DNA of 64,000 nucleotides from Elmis aenea (taxonomy: Eukaryota; Arthropoda; Insecta; Coleoptera; Elmidae): positions 4,960,868 to 5,024,867 of the forward strand of contig OX393577.1 of the NCBI GenBank assembly GCA_947652605.1. Direction: 5' to 3'. A program made the translations under genes and the position numbers. Positions 1 to 11,624 of the stretch are shown piece by piece. The first letter of the stretch is position 1; each line of letters begins with the position of its first letter. A model generated the notes under the pieces. That model had not been told where the DNA came from, searched no databases, and saw nothing but the letters and a program-made list of their open reading frames with translations.

Positions 1-469
1 AAAATCTACCCTGATGTATTACCTCTGCTCCTTACGACTGCATAAGGAGGGCGTATTTTTCATTATTTTAATAAATAATCACTTGTGTTATGCAATATTA
101 ATAAGCAAGACACTCTTAAACTGACATAAGTCACTTTTATTAGGTATTTCATTTTGTATAAGCACTGCAACGAATATTCATTAGACATAAAAAGAAGAGA
201 TTGCGGAAATTTTTTGCTATTCTTCGGTTAACAATAGCTGAAAGACTTTACACTACTCAAAGATTAAACCATTTAAATTGCGAAAAAAAGAGATAATTTT
301 GTTTATTATTAAATTATTTTGAACTTAAACTTCATTATCTGTTTTACAAATATCAGAAACCTAATTTAAATGTTCTAAACAAATATAATTTTCGCATTTC
401 CTGCATGTATATATCTTTATCCGATTTGCTTCAGTAAGGTTTGAATTCGATAAAGGATTTATTAGGTAG
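1..469. other. AT-rich sequence, nothing recognised
   Basis: No coding similarity, hairpin or repeat was recognised in this AT-rich stretch, which ends at the 3' boundary of a reverse-strand LINE fragment. Confidence 0.5.
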
Positions 470-805
470 TTGTCTCAAAAATTCCCAGTCCTTTTCATCC
501 ATGTATTGGCTGTCCTTCCTCTATGTCTTCTTCCTATTGCTGTCCATCTCAGGGCTTCCTTGGTAATATCTCCATCCTCCTTCCTTAACGTGTGTCCTAT
601 GCATCCCCATTTTCGTTTTTCAATTCTTATTTGGGTTTGTTTGGTTCGAGCTCATAACTCTGTATTTTTTATTAGATATGTTTGGCCAGTAGATTTTCAG
701 AATCTTTCAGTTGTATTTTCCTAGCTCCCCGTTCCGACACTGCACAGGTCTCACATCCATATAACAGTACTGGGTTGACGTTTCCATTAAACATTTTTAC
801 ATCAA
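470..805 (-). pseudogene. LINE reverse transcriptase, C-terminal fragment (RTE-like)
   Basis: Read on the minus strand, this encodes the tail of a non-LTR retrotransposon polyprotein. The motif LLYGCETCAVSERGARK lies at about 715-765, followed after a frame change by KWGCIGHTLRKEDGDI, then ALRWTAIGRRHRGR and a stop near 470. The YGCETW-like and WxGHxxR motifs with a basic C-terminus are typical of insect endonuclease-reverse transcriptase (RTE/BovB-like) proteins downstream of the catalytic domain. Endonuclease and RT catalytic domains are absent, so this is a 5'-truncated dead copy. The long + strand reading frames here are antisense shadows. Clade assignment is less certain than LINE origin. 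Confidence 0.8.
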
Positions 806-894
806 ACATAACGGCGCGCACTTTAAACAATTTAAATAATTATTTAGCTGGTGTTTTCATTTTATTGTCATTTCATTATCATTAGACCAATAGA

Positions 895-1072
895 ATGTTC
901 TGTCACTTTTATTTATATCATATTTTCAATTGTTTTTCAGAGCATTCTCGATTTTGTAAATTATTTAAACAAATTTTCAAATTTCAACAAGTTTTTTAAA
1001 ATAAACAGTTTATATTGGTTACCAATCTGAAAAGCTAATTTTATGTCTGTCTGATGGTGTAAAAATCCAATA
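895..1072 (+). repeat. dispersed repeat, copy 1 of a direct pair
   Basis: This 178-bp segment closely resembles 2885-3064 in the same orientation. Both run from a TGTTCTGTCAC start to a GTGTAAAAATCCAATA end and differ by scattered substitutions and small indels. No coding capacity is seen. It is probably part of an unidentified dispersed element. Confidence 0.75.
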
Positions 1073-2884
1073 TGGCGGCCATAAGAAATAAAAAAGTTGA
1101 CTATCGCAACTTAAAATCTAGAAGGCTTAGAACATTTCTGTTGACGTCATCAAACCCAGGATGGTCAAAAACATAAAGTTGCCAAGTTTAAATTAAATAA
1201 CGTAAATGGTAGAGAAGATAATAATATTTTTCGAAAATCACGTTTTTCAGTTTTTTATGTAATAAATCAAAACCGAATAAAAATATCCAGAATTTCTTTT
1301 CAAATTCTGAATGGCTATAAAAATGTGCAACTTTTCTCTAATTCGACCGACCTTGTATTGTATCTCTTATCGTTTCCAAAATAGCAATGGTGAGCATCGA
1401 AAAATGTAGTCAATCTCAAATCCGCAGTTTTGGTGAGGTATTAAAATATTTAGAGGGTCGTAGTTTTGTTTTTAATATATGTTGTTAAATTTTGCTTGTA
1501 ATCAATTCGAGTGTAAAATTTTATTTTTCAGCATAGTACCTACTTAAAGTTCTCAGTTCTCACTCGAAATTTCTTCAAACATTGTTGATGATTTTACGAT
1601 AAAATTTTGGGAGCCTAAAAATCAGCTTAACTACTTTTTAATATTCTTTAAAATCTTGCACCGAAAATCAGTGAATTACGACTTTAAGGATAAATCTGAG
1701 CCGCAGAAGACTTAATGATAATTTGGAATTAATTGAGCACAGACTGTGCCGAAACAAGGGGATCTGTAAATCCAAGATATGTCTTTCCAAATGTCTGCTT
1801 TCATTGTTACAGAGCAGAACTGTGTCATCTTTATTACAGCATAATTTCGAGATAAGCTAATATAAGATCACAGGCGTTACTGATATTAATTGGGGGAAAA
1901 TTTAATAAAGATTATTATTACAGAAATATACTTTATGTTACACATTTAAAGTTTGCACAAGTCTCGTAAAAAATTGAAATCAGTAAATTTCCTGTTAGTT
2001 GAATTGGCTAGCAGGAATCCACCAAAACGTTTAAGACAAGGTTAAACTCCTGCAAGTGGACACCCGGTATATTAATAAAAAAGGCATCATTAAATTGTGA
2101 TGTTGACAGTGTGTGATTTTTGTAGGAATTTTTTGAATATTAGCAAGCCCCTTTGTCTCGAAATAAATCCTAAACAATGGACTTTTAGTAACAACCCCTA
2201 TGTCCGGAACGGTTGTCAGGGTAATAAGGAACATCTGTAAGGACATTGTTATATAAGTAGCACTTTCCTCGTGAACAAAAGGTGAAACACGTTTTCTTAC
2301 AAACGGCAATGTAAATGGCTGGTTATATAATATTAATCGTCATATTTCATTTTGTTGCCAGTCTTTTGCGTCACTAATTTACATTCCTTTAAATTATTTT
2401 ATATTTAAATTACTAAGATGCTTTCGCATTATAATTTCCTGGATGTTTGAAATACACAACTTTTTTTATTTAAAAACCAGTCAAAATTAAGATATTGCTT
2501 GGGTTTTTAAAAAGAAGAAATTTTTTTAATATGTATACCTGTGTAGGATCGTTTTAGCTGTCAAATCACAGTAATATTAGTTAAAATATATGTATGAATG
2601 TAAAGTTTTAACCCTGTGCTCTCCGCGTAGCTTTTGTAAGACTTTAGTTTTAAGCTAATGTATGTAGTAAAAATTTCAGAAAAATAAAACAAGTTTCTCG
2701 CATAAGCATGTGCAGATTTGTATATATTCATCAAATTACTCCCTTCCTACAATCGTAGATAAAATCAAAACGGCGCGTAAAAAAAATTTGAAATCGAAAG
2801 GGCATGTTAATAAACACTTTGTATAGCAAACGTACATACCCTTCTTTTTATTTTTTATTTGGTCTTCGGAGTTTGCCCGCGTAA
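1073..2884. other. AT-rich sequence, nothing recognised
   Basis: No transposase, reverse transcriptase or spliced exon could be recognised. The minus-strand reading frame around 2031-2309 has no family-like motif and looks like chance. Confidence 0.5.
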
Positions 2885-3064
2885 TATGTTCTGTCACTTT
2901 TATTTATATCATAGTTTCAATAGTTTTTCAGAGCATTCTCAATTTTATCAACTATTTATACAAATTTTTAAATTTCTACAAATTTTTTGAAAGAAAAAGA
3001 TTATAATTGTTGCCAATCTGAAAAGCTTATTTTTTTGTCCATCTGATGGTGTAAAAATCCAATA
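2885..3064 (+). repeat. dispersed repeat, copy 2 of a direct pair
   Basis: This is the second copy of the segment at 895-1072, in the same orientation. Copy 1 continues into ATGGCGGCC after the shared end, whereas copy 2 diverges at once, so the shared boundary is probably a real element or truncation end. Confidence 0.75.
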
Positions 3065-4474
3065 AATATTTTCCTTCCGATGGTACAAAGTTTACAAAAA
3101 TATTCAATACCTACCTACCATTTTGGGGCACCCCCAAGTTGGGAGCTTTGGTGCAACACTGCACTCCCCATTTAGTTGTCCGTGGTTATTACTGGGTCAC
3201 CCTGTACAACAAACACATAATCAACTTTCGCAAACACCTTAATACAAATGAATATCATATATCGTTCTTTTTAAGTAGCCGAATTTTTATTTAACTAAAA
3301 TTAAACAGTCTTTTGAACTATCACAAAGGCTTTGGCGCGTCTGCTTCTTTTAGAAATAGCGTTGCTCGAAATAAACGCAATTTAGTTTGGGTTGTATAAT
3401 AAATGTGTCCCCTGTTTAATGTTCAAGGTTCGACCGCTCGATGATAACAGTATACGTGATGCCGCCCATGAAGTTAAAGTTTGCCCTAATGTTAAACTAC
3501 GGCATCTAGTGTAGTCCATTTGTCACCCCTTGCGAATTCTCTAAGCCCACCAATTAGTTGGGTGTTAAGTTATGAATTGTTCCCAAACGCCTTCAAGTTT
3601 ACATGACTAGAAACGTAATTACACAATAAGGATGTAAGAAAGTTTTTTAAATTGGAAAATAGAGTCATAATACAGTATGAGTAAGCGTTTAAATTACAGA
3701 TGAATTTTGAACATTGGAGAGGATAATGTTATTAGTAAACAGACACAACACAGGGAAATATTGCAAAACATGTATAAAGTCTGTGGTTATTGCTTTAATA
3801 CCGTAAAACTGATTGTATAATTTCAAATTACTTCTCGTTTATAAAAGCACGTCTTAAGAGCTTAATAAGAAATATTGAAATTTCTGTGCACAGTTAACAT
3901 GTGCGGTGGATGTTTATTTAATATCGAAGGTTTTGCCCAAATTGCTGCAACTTTAATTTTAACCCAACTTGCCCGAGTATTAATTACAGGAGTTGTTTTT
4001 TAAATACTTTAATTAATGCTTTGTGTAGGAATCACTTCAATACGTACTAGCAAATACCTAATTAATGAATTAGTTAATTAAGTAGCTTAATGAGATTCTC
4101 TTGTACGAGACTAAAGCAAACGGAAATTACTTGAAGCAGCACTTCATTTTAATCAAAAGAGTTAATAAATATTTGAATGGGAAAAGAAAATAGGTTTGTC
4201 AATAATAGACAAGTTTCAGTTATTTTTTGTAGTTCTTTTTTGTAACAATTTCAAAAATGTTATAAATGTTTCTTCATGTTATACAATAACGGATGCCAAA
4301 ACGATAAATAACACCTCTTCTCTCAAAAAATCTATTTATTTACCTGACCAAGTCAAATTATTAGTTTCAGTTGCGAATTATCTAATTACAAAATAATTCA
4401 GACAAGACAAATGTGTTTAACTCCAATAAAAAAAAATCGCCTTTGTCAATAAAACGATGGATTTAACTGCGATA
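3065..4474. other. unassigned, with one CACCCTG|TA repeat terminus
   Basis: The left part ends in CACCCTGTA at 3198-3206, the same terminal motif as many repeats in this window, so 3065-3204 is probably the right end of a degraded element. The rest is AT-rich and shows no recognisable gene. Confidence 0.4.
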
Positions 4475-4476
4475 TA

Positions 4477-5741
4477 TTAGGTAGGAGCAAAAGTATTTTC
4501 GTTTTTTTTCTAGTCATCTTGGATACTAAACAATTGATAAAAGTTTGACAAGTTATATGTCAAATTAAAAAGCGCATCTTCTAGTTTAGTTTTTGTGTCA
4601 GTTAGTTTAATTGCTTGTGGTTAAAAGTTCTTTAAATGTCTGAAACAAATGTTGAAGTTCTTGCAATTTTACGTCACTACTGGAAATTGGGGCGAAGCGC
4701 CGTTGATGCCGCACGAACTATACGTGATGTGGAAGGTCAGGATACTATCTCAAATCGTACTGCACAAAATTAATATATATAAAATTCAAAAACGGCGATA
4801 CCAGCCTTCAAAAACAAGCTCGTTCTGGGCGGCCCTCCATGGTAGACCAGGGGGCCCTACTTCAAGCCGTCGAGGAATCGCCAGCAACAACTACTAAAAA
4901 TTTATCGCACGAACTTGGGCCTTCGCGGTGGACTATAGGTCGCCACCCACATAAGCTAGGTAAATCAAAAAAACGCTGTAGAGAAATACCCCATGATTTG
5001 TCACCAGAGCAAGCAGAACGTCGGGTCAGTGTATGTAGAGAACTACTCAGCAACCCTCAAGAGCATCGGTTCTTTCGCCGGATTGTGACCTGCGACAAAA
5101 AGTGGATCTACCTTCGTAATCCCAGTAGATCAAACCAGTGGTTAAGTAGAGGCCAACGTGGAAAACCTGTGGTAAAGCGCGGAAGATTCGAAACCAAGGT
5201 TATGCTTTGCGTCTGGTGGAATTACGAAGGTGTGGTTCACTTTGAGTTGGTTCCTGATGGTCGAGCGATCAACGCGGAACTCTACTGCGAGCAGCTTGAT
5301 CGAGTGTACGCATCCTTACAACGAAAATACCCTGCTTTGGTCAACCGACGACGAGTGCTGTTACAGCAAGACAACGCTAGACCGCATACGGCCCAAATGA
5401 CCCTCCGGAAACTGGAGGATCTTGATGGAATAGAAGTGCTACACCCTGCATACAGTCCCGACCTAGCACCATCGGATTACCACATGTTCCGGTCAATGAC
5501 GCATTTCCTGACTAGGCGGGACTTTGCTAATGTTCAGGAAGTAGAAGAACGGTGTCGCGAGTTCTTCGACTCTAAGTCCCAAGAATGGTACCGGAGGGGA
5601 ATTGAAAACCTGGCAAAAAAAATGGATTAAGACCATTCAATACAATAGACTATATTTTGATTTTTGATTTAATTTAGTTTGTTAAGAATATTAAAAATAA
5701 ATATCATGTTAAAAAACGAAAATACTTTTGCTCCTACCTAA
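4477..5741 (+). mobile_element. mariner transposon with intact 31-bp TIRs
   Basis: A 1,265-bp Tc1/mariner element. The inverted termini match perfectly for 31 bp (TTAGGTAGGAGCAAAAGTAT at the left, its complement at the right) and are flanked by TA at 4475-4476 and 5742-5743, the expected target duplication. The interior carries one transposase gene that is now broken. Perfect ends with a mostly readable gene suggest a relatively recent insertion. Subfamily is not assigned. Confidence 0.95.
4636..5630 (+). pseudogene. mariner DD34D transposase, disrupted near N-terminus
   Basis: The cut-and-paste transposase of the enclosing element. Translation starts at the ATG at 4636 and reads 45 codons of the N-terminal helix-turn-helix (HYWKLGRSAVDAARTIRD) to a TAA at 4771. 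A short TA-rich tract at about 4771-4787 then shifts the frame. The rest is open in another frame to the stop at 5630. The catalytic triad is visible: D in VTCDKKWI, D in LLQQDNARPH and D in LAPSDYHMF, with exactly 34 residues between the second and third. IPHDLS resembles the mariner linker motif (W)VPHEL. The acidic residue that usually follows the first Asp is Lys here. The stop plus frameshift make the copy unable to encode full-length protein, though the catalytic half is intact. Confidence 0.95.
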
Positions 5742-5743
5742 TA

Positions 5744-7139
5744 TAAATCGTGTAAGTCATTAAAATATTGAAAAAATTATCAGGAACCTTTCAAAATATT
5801 TTAAATATAAGCCAATAGAACTTCATACACATTATTTATTTGGAACAAAACCACTTAACTTAAATAAAATTTAGCAATTGCTTACAGTACTTATTTTATT
5901 GCAACATTGGTCTTTAAACATTTATAACCAACACTGTAATGCGCTTACTTCTAGAATACTAACAGCCGCGAGCAGTAAAAATAAAGGCAACAAATTCTAG
6001 TTTCTATAAAATGTCAAGACTAAAGCTTACGCGGAGTGTAGTCTTATTCCGCCAAATTTATATTAAAAGTTTTAATTTATGGGACACTAATGAACCACAA
6101 AAATTATAGTAAAATTATGCAAAGTTCGGCTACGGGCCCTTTAGAGACGAAGTACTTGCCTGAAATATTAAAAATAAATTAACATTGATATAGGACGATA
6201 TTAAAAACGCAATTGTCCTATCTATACGAGAACTAGAAACTGCTAATGCCAAATCTACAATTATTAATTATTTATTGATCTCGAAATCTGTAAGAAAGAA
6301 AAAAAAACAATGATTAAATTAGGAAAGAAGGTTGTTGTAATAAGAATATGAACCAAAAATGTGAATCATTCTGAAACTACTAAAAACGGTAATTTCTAGT
6401 TTTATTATTTTTTTAAAATCAACAGTATTAAAGCGAAATTTGGTACACTTAGCTCAGATAAGTATCTTAATGGCAGCGTTTATAAATTGGACCAGCCTGC
6501 TTAGTTTTTCAGGTTCAATAGTCGCATTTTTTATTTCTTTTAGGTGCTATATTAGATTATTATACTATAAGATGAAGAATTTTATGGTGAATACTTTGAC
6601 TATCATGTGTACATATTGCTTGGAATAAGGTAATGTAATACCGACTATTTAAATACAACTTAATACTTGTACTAAGTAAAGGGTCGGACCCTTTTTTATG
6701 CTCGTGTAGAATAAAACTGCTAGCTTTCAAGATTAAAAGTTATTCGATCTGCCTTTCTAAGTACACTTTTACACTGAAGCTTCTTAGTTAATGGATAGTG
6801 ACGGGTTATTCTATAAACACGAAACGCTAAACGTAACTGACTACACTTTTTAGGCTATTAGTCAACCTAAAAAGTATTTTATTGATCATGAATAACATAT
6901 TGAATTTCTCTGTTTTTCTACAAAAACCAGTGTTTACTTCTCACAAACAAATTAACCCAAGCAATATTACAATTATGTACTCTATTATAAAATAAATTTG
7001 ACAAAGACCCTATTTTCACGACATTTTTAGTTATTTTGATTTATTTTGTGAATAGACATATTTATGTCATTTAATAAATTGACTTTAACAAACAATACCC
7101 AGGTGAATGTTTAATAAACTTACCCTTGCTGTTAACTCA
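5744..7139. other. AT-rich sequence, nothing recognised
   Basis: No repeat family, coding motif or RNA gene was recognised between the mariner and the hairpin repeat at 7.1 kb. Confidence 0.5.
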
Positions 7140-7366
7140 GAAATAATATTGAATTGCTTTACAACTCGTGTTATGTAGGTTACTTTTTCTACGATCACAT
7201 AATACATACGATTTAGCGGCTTTTTGGCTAATATACACATGTAATTGCGTTGTCTTGTCAATTTTGATGTAAGCCTACTTTTGACATTTCTAGACCATGC
7301 GTTAGGATTCACTTACTATGCATGCAGGCTGTACGGTAAGAGTCATTTACATTGGTGGTCGTAGAA
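7140..7366 (+). repeat. hairpin MITE-like family, copy A (partial)
   Basis: Contains TTGCTTTACAACTCGTGTTA, then TTTTTCTACGATCAC (about 7186-7200), and ends with GTGGTCGTAGAAAAA (about 7352-7366), which is inverted relative to the latter. The body matches the 28.6-28.9 kb copy (TGCATGCAGGCTG, GTCATTTACATT). The left half with the CACGAGTGCG hairpin is missing. Confidence 0.75.
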
Positions 7367-7868
7367 AAACACATATTGCGTGTGCGCAAAATATTTTTGA
7401 GGTTTAATATAAAAATCAAAGGAATATGAGAACAATTGTGACAATGTCTCTTGTTTCAATCAGTAACGGACAGAACTCACGGTTGAAACACACAACAGCA
7501 AAAGACAATGGGCACTTGCCGCGTACAAAGACCATTGTGTATAATATCAATATTGAGAACATGTTGTTGGAACCATTTACTACTACTTAATAATAGTATG
7601 TTTACACTGATTATTATTTATGACATGTTATTTGTTTGATGGCAAAAACGTACATACGGATATGTTGTTTTATGCAGGTTAAATAAAAGCATCCCGTAAT
7701 AAAAAACTTAATTTAGATTGAATTGTTTGTCATTTTTAAACATGTATTAACAATGGTTAAATAAGTGTACATAAAATGGAACGCCAAGCATGTGTTTTTG
7801 TTTAGAGATATTCAGCGTTTGCAATTTAACCGATTCAAGATAAAACAATCGCACGTTTGTTTTATGTT

Positions 7869-8520
7869 TTTAAGTAGTTAAAAAATTATTCGCGAATATG
7901 TTTCGAGACGAGCATAATAGTAAAGAAATTTTGCTTTGTTGAGTTAATTTTTGAAGTTACTTACAAACAGAATATTGGAATATTTCCTGAACCGTTAAAT
8001 CGTTATGAGTAAGCATAATAAACATGTCCTGAAAAGTTGAAGTCAACATCTTAAGTAGTTTAAAAATTATTCGCGAATATGTTTCGAGACGAGCATAATA
8101 GTAAGGAAATTTTGCTTTGTTGAGTTAATTTTTGAAGTTACTTACAAACAGAATATTGGAATATTTCCTGAACCGTTAAATCGTTATGAGTAAGCATAAT
8201 AAACATGTCCTGAAAAGTTGAAGTCAACATCTTAAGTAGTTAAAAAATTATTCGCGAATATGTTTCGAGACGAGCATAATAGTAAGGAAATTTTGCTTTG
8301 TTGAGTTAATTTTTGAAGTTACTTACAAACAGAATATTGGAATATTTCCTGAACCGTTAAATCGTTATGAGTAAGCATAATAAACATGTCCTGAAAAGTT
8401 GAAGTCAACATCTTAAGTAGTTTAAAAATTATTCGCGAATATGTTTCGAGACGAGCATAATGGTAAACAAATTTTGCTTTGTTGAGTTAATTTTTGAAGT
8501 TACTTACAAACAGAATATTG
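7869..8520 (+). repeat. 181-bp satellite array, about 3.6 copies
   Basis: Unit landmarks (CGCGAATATGTTTCGAGACG) start at 7891, 8072, 8253 and 8434, an exact 181-bp period. The first three units are nearly identical. The last breaks off near 8520 after AATATTGG. Each unit carries the short palindrome TATTCGCGAATA. High identity means recent amplification or homogenisation. A diverged inverted relative is at 44.3-45.0 kb. Confidence 0.95.
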
Positions 8521-9845
8521 GCATGTATTTTGCGTAATAAAACAAATAAAGTGTGACTGAAATGCGAAAACATCCAGCTTTGTCATTGTAAGAGAGAATG
8601 TTCGTGTTATTCGTAACTCATAATTCTTATTGCTTATTTCTTAAACTTTTAATTTAAAAATATTAAACGTTTTTAACCCAATAATTATCTAAGCTATTGT
8701 AAAAGACTATTTGTACAATAAACTTATATTAAGTCACGTAGAAAATTGTGCCTTACAACGATAATAAATTGCAGTTTGTTTGGGTTCAAATCCGATATCT
8801 TCGTTAATTAGTACGGCAAGAATCACGTTTTCTCGTTACCAGGAATTACATCCCCTATGTACACGAACATCCCTGGAAAGTTCCCAGTCTAAGGACCTAA
8901 TGTCCTTTAAATAGTGTCATTTATCTTGAGCGAACATCTGAGTGTGACAGAAAGTAATATGGCAACTTAAAGAAGTAAATGTTTCTTATTTTGTTTCATG
9001 TGACGGACCTCATATTGGTGACAAGTTTTTATTGTTCTTCATTATAAAATAAGTTTCGTTCTGCTTATATTTATTGTTTTTAATAATATACAATCAATGT
9101 TTCATAAATTTTGTTTGGAGATTTTTTTTGCAATAACATAAATTATAACTGTTATTGTAGCTTTTTCTTTATTTTACATATAAAATAGCTAGAAAAGCAA
9201 TACGTCATACATCGTTGAAGCACAACGTATTTGTTCCGATTGGAAATGCAAACTGTAAACTATGAGTTATCAGCATTTGCAGTAAAAAAACTGTAGCTAT
9301 CTAAACAAAAGCACGAAACGATTTTAGAGCCTCGTAAACTATCAATTCCTGCAGACCAGCGTTGGGTTTACATTATTGTATCCGTATATTCAAAATGCTG
9401 GTATTAAAACAATCTCAAACCTACAACCCTTTATATTTAAATAATTTTCTGTCTTATGCCACACTGGCTATTTACAGAACATGCTTTTAAAAAAAGGCAA
9501 AAATAAGCTTTTTAATCAGATGAAAGCAAAGCATGACTTCTATAAATACATAAAAAATGTAACTTTGTCATTGTTTTAAAAAAATACCGACTCCGGGAGT
9601 CGAGAGCCGTTAATTTTTTTGTTGACCCCTATCCCTGGCTATGCTGGCAGCTAAAAACAGAAAAAAGCTTGCAGCATAATTTAGATGTATGGACAAATAT
9701 TTTAAAATTATGATCAGAAATATAATAAAGGCAAAGGCTATAGTTGTTAAAGCGATGCTCAATCAACGGTTTTAAATAGGTTAGAATAAGATATGATATA
9801 GCAGGTAGAAAGTTTTAAATGTTTTGGTACAATAATTGCGATAAC
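8521..9845. other. AT-rich sequence, nothing recognised
   Basis: No coding or repeat family was identified. A small near-palindrome (GACTCCGGGAGTC) lies at about 9589-9601. Confidence 0.45.
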
Positions 9846-10740
9846 ATGGCACAGTGGAGGGGGAGTGGTTCTGTAGGATGTGAGAACGACGAATATACGT
9901 CAGAAGATTTGAAAAAATAGAAATGCTTACGAACATGATTAAAGAAACAATGAAAAATATGAAAGATATGAAGAAAACAAAACATCTTGAGAGCGACGAG
10001 TTGGGAGAAAGATTCGAAAAGAAAAAGAGAACAGGGCATAGAAGACATATAAAAAGGTAGTAAAAAGATAATCAGGACACCTCAAAAGGAGAAAAAAACA
10101 GAATGAGATAAACAGATTCGCTTACGAACATGATCAAGGAAGTAATGAGAGATATAAAAGAAATAAAACATGGCGAGAGGTCATATCAAGAGGAACTGAA
10201 GGAACTGAAATAGAAAAATGAATTGCTGAAAAATGAAAACAAGGTAATAAAAGAGAAGATGAAATCTGTAGAAGATAGAGTTAGTTACAGGACTGGAAAA
10301 AAAAGTACCAACAAAAATATCGTGACACGCTTGGAGATAAAAACTGATAACAAAGCAGACCTTATACATGAATTTGAACACCTTATTGAAAGAGGAACAG
10401 GTATACAAGTTCAGATTAAAAACGCCATACAGATAGGAACAAAAGCATGTAAGTTAGAACTAGACAAACCACTAGAAAAAGAAAAGGTAATGAAAAACAA
10501 GTATAAGCTGAAACAACTCCAAGAAATAATATATAATATAAACAACGGAATGACATGGAAGGAACTGGAAATTTAAATGAAGCTAAGACAAATAGCGGAA
10601 GAAGAGAGACAGAAGGAACAACAACGAAAATAGGATATCAAAAGATCACAACTGATGGAAAAGAATGGAGATGGGAGAGGGAGCAGGAAAAGTTCAAAGA
10701 ATATAAAACAAGAACAAACCATCAACCTCCAAAAAACTGA
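9846..10740 (+). pseudogene. LINE ORF1-like protein, decayed
   Basis: A lysine/glutamate-rich, coiled-coil-like sequence with several frame breaks. It begins at the ATG at 9846 (MAQWRGSGSVG), runs through repeated heptad-like stretches, then has a readable block at 10223-10576 containing ERGTGIQVQIKNAIQIG and NKYKLKQLQEI. After the stop it resumes as MKLRQIAEEERQKEQQRK, then IGYQKITTDGKEWRWE. A coiled coil followed by this basic domain matches the ORF1 type found upstream of the reverse transcriptase in some insect LINEs. The coiled-coil part holds an internal duplication (about 9921 and 10119). No ORF2 follows, so the element is truncated or deleted. Function (RNA-binding chaperone) is known for the family, not shown here. 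Confidence 0.65.
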
Positions 10741-11622
10741 TAGTTAAGAATAACACAAATATTAGGACTACGTTAGAGGCAAAAGACACGAGAAAGAAAA
10801 TAAATTTAAAAAATAAGAAACAAAAAAAAATAACAAGAGGACATCTGAAATGACACAAGCAATGAAAATTGACATGCGAAAGGAAATTAAAAGAAAATAA
10901 CAAAACACAAAAAGAACTAAACTCCAGAAAAAAAAAGAATGTGGCCTTACACCCGAAAGGGTAAACAAGGCTATCCTCTACACCGAAAAGTAGAAGAGGA
11001 CCAGATAACTAATTGCAGAAAATGACAAGAAGAAGATCTAAATAGCGAAATAGCCGCAGCAACGATATTTGACTATTTTACTAATGAGTTTTTGAAAAAT
11101 AAGAAGCAGATCTCAAACTAAACAAAGTTGCAGTGTACGCACCAATTCATACTTCAAACCATTATTTAAAAAAATACCACTTCATCTTCATCGTGAGGTC
11201 AACCTAGTATATTTTTCTGAAAGGTTTTGTGAGCATATCTGGGGATTATATAAGAAATTAAGAAAATAAAATATCGAAAGCTGTTATATAAAATTATACT
11301 AACGCACCCATTTTATATACACTTTATATACGGACCATAATGTGACGATAATGTTGATGTATTGGTGTAGTTATTGTGTGATAGGTAATATAGTCGATAT
11401 AACGTTAGGTCGCTGCTGATTTCCCTCGAGGCAGGATCAGTAGCAATACGCGAACCATGTCTAGTCTGCAGAGTAGATAAGCTCAAAAATCCATAATTAG
11501 TTTACGATACTCGTTTACTGTTATTTTTATGTTTTTGTAAACCGCAGAAAAACGTATACTTACAGGAGCATTAGAAAGGAATTAATAAATAATGGGTATA
11601 ATCACGGTTAGTAATAAAAACA
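10741..11622. other. purine-rich LINE tail and unassigned sequence
   Basis: The + strand stays A/G-rich to about 11100, consistent with decayed continuation of the LINE relic to the left. No endonuclease or RT motif was found. The remainder up to the mariner at 11625 is unassigned. Confidence 0.4.
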
Positions 11623-11624
11623 TA

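Noticed and set aside
7869..8520. Regular repeats as a CRISPR-like array
   Set aside because: The units are contiguous 181-bp repeats without unique spacers, in a eukaryotic context; it is satellite DNA.
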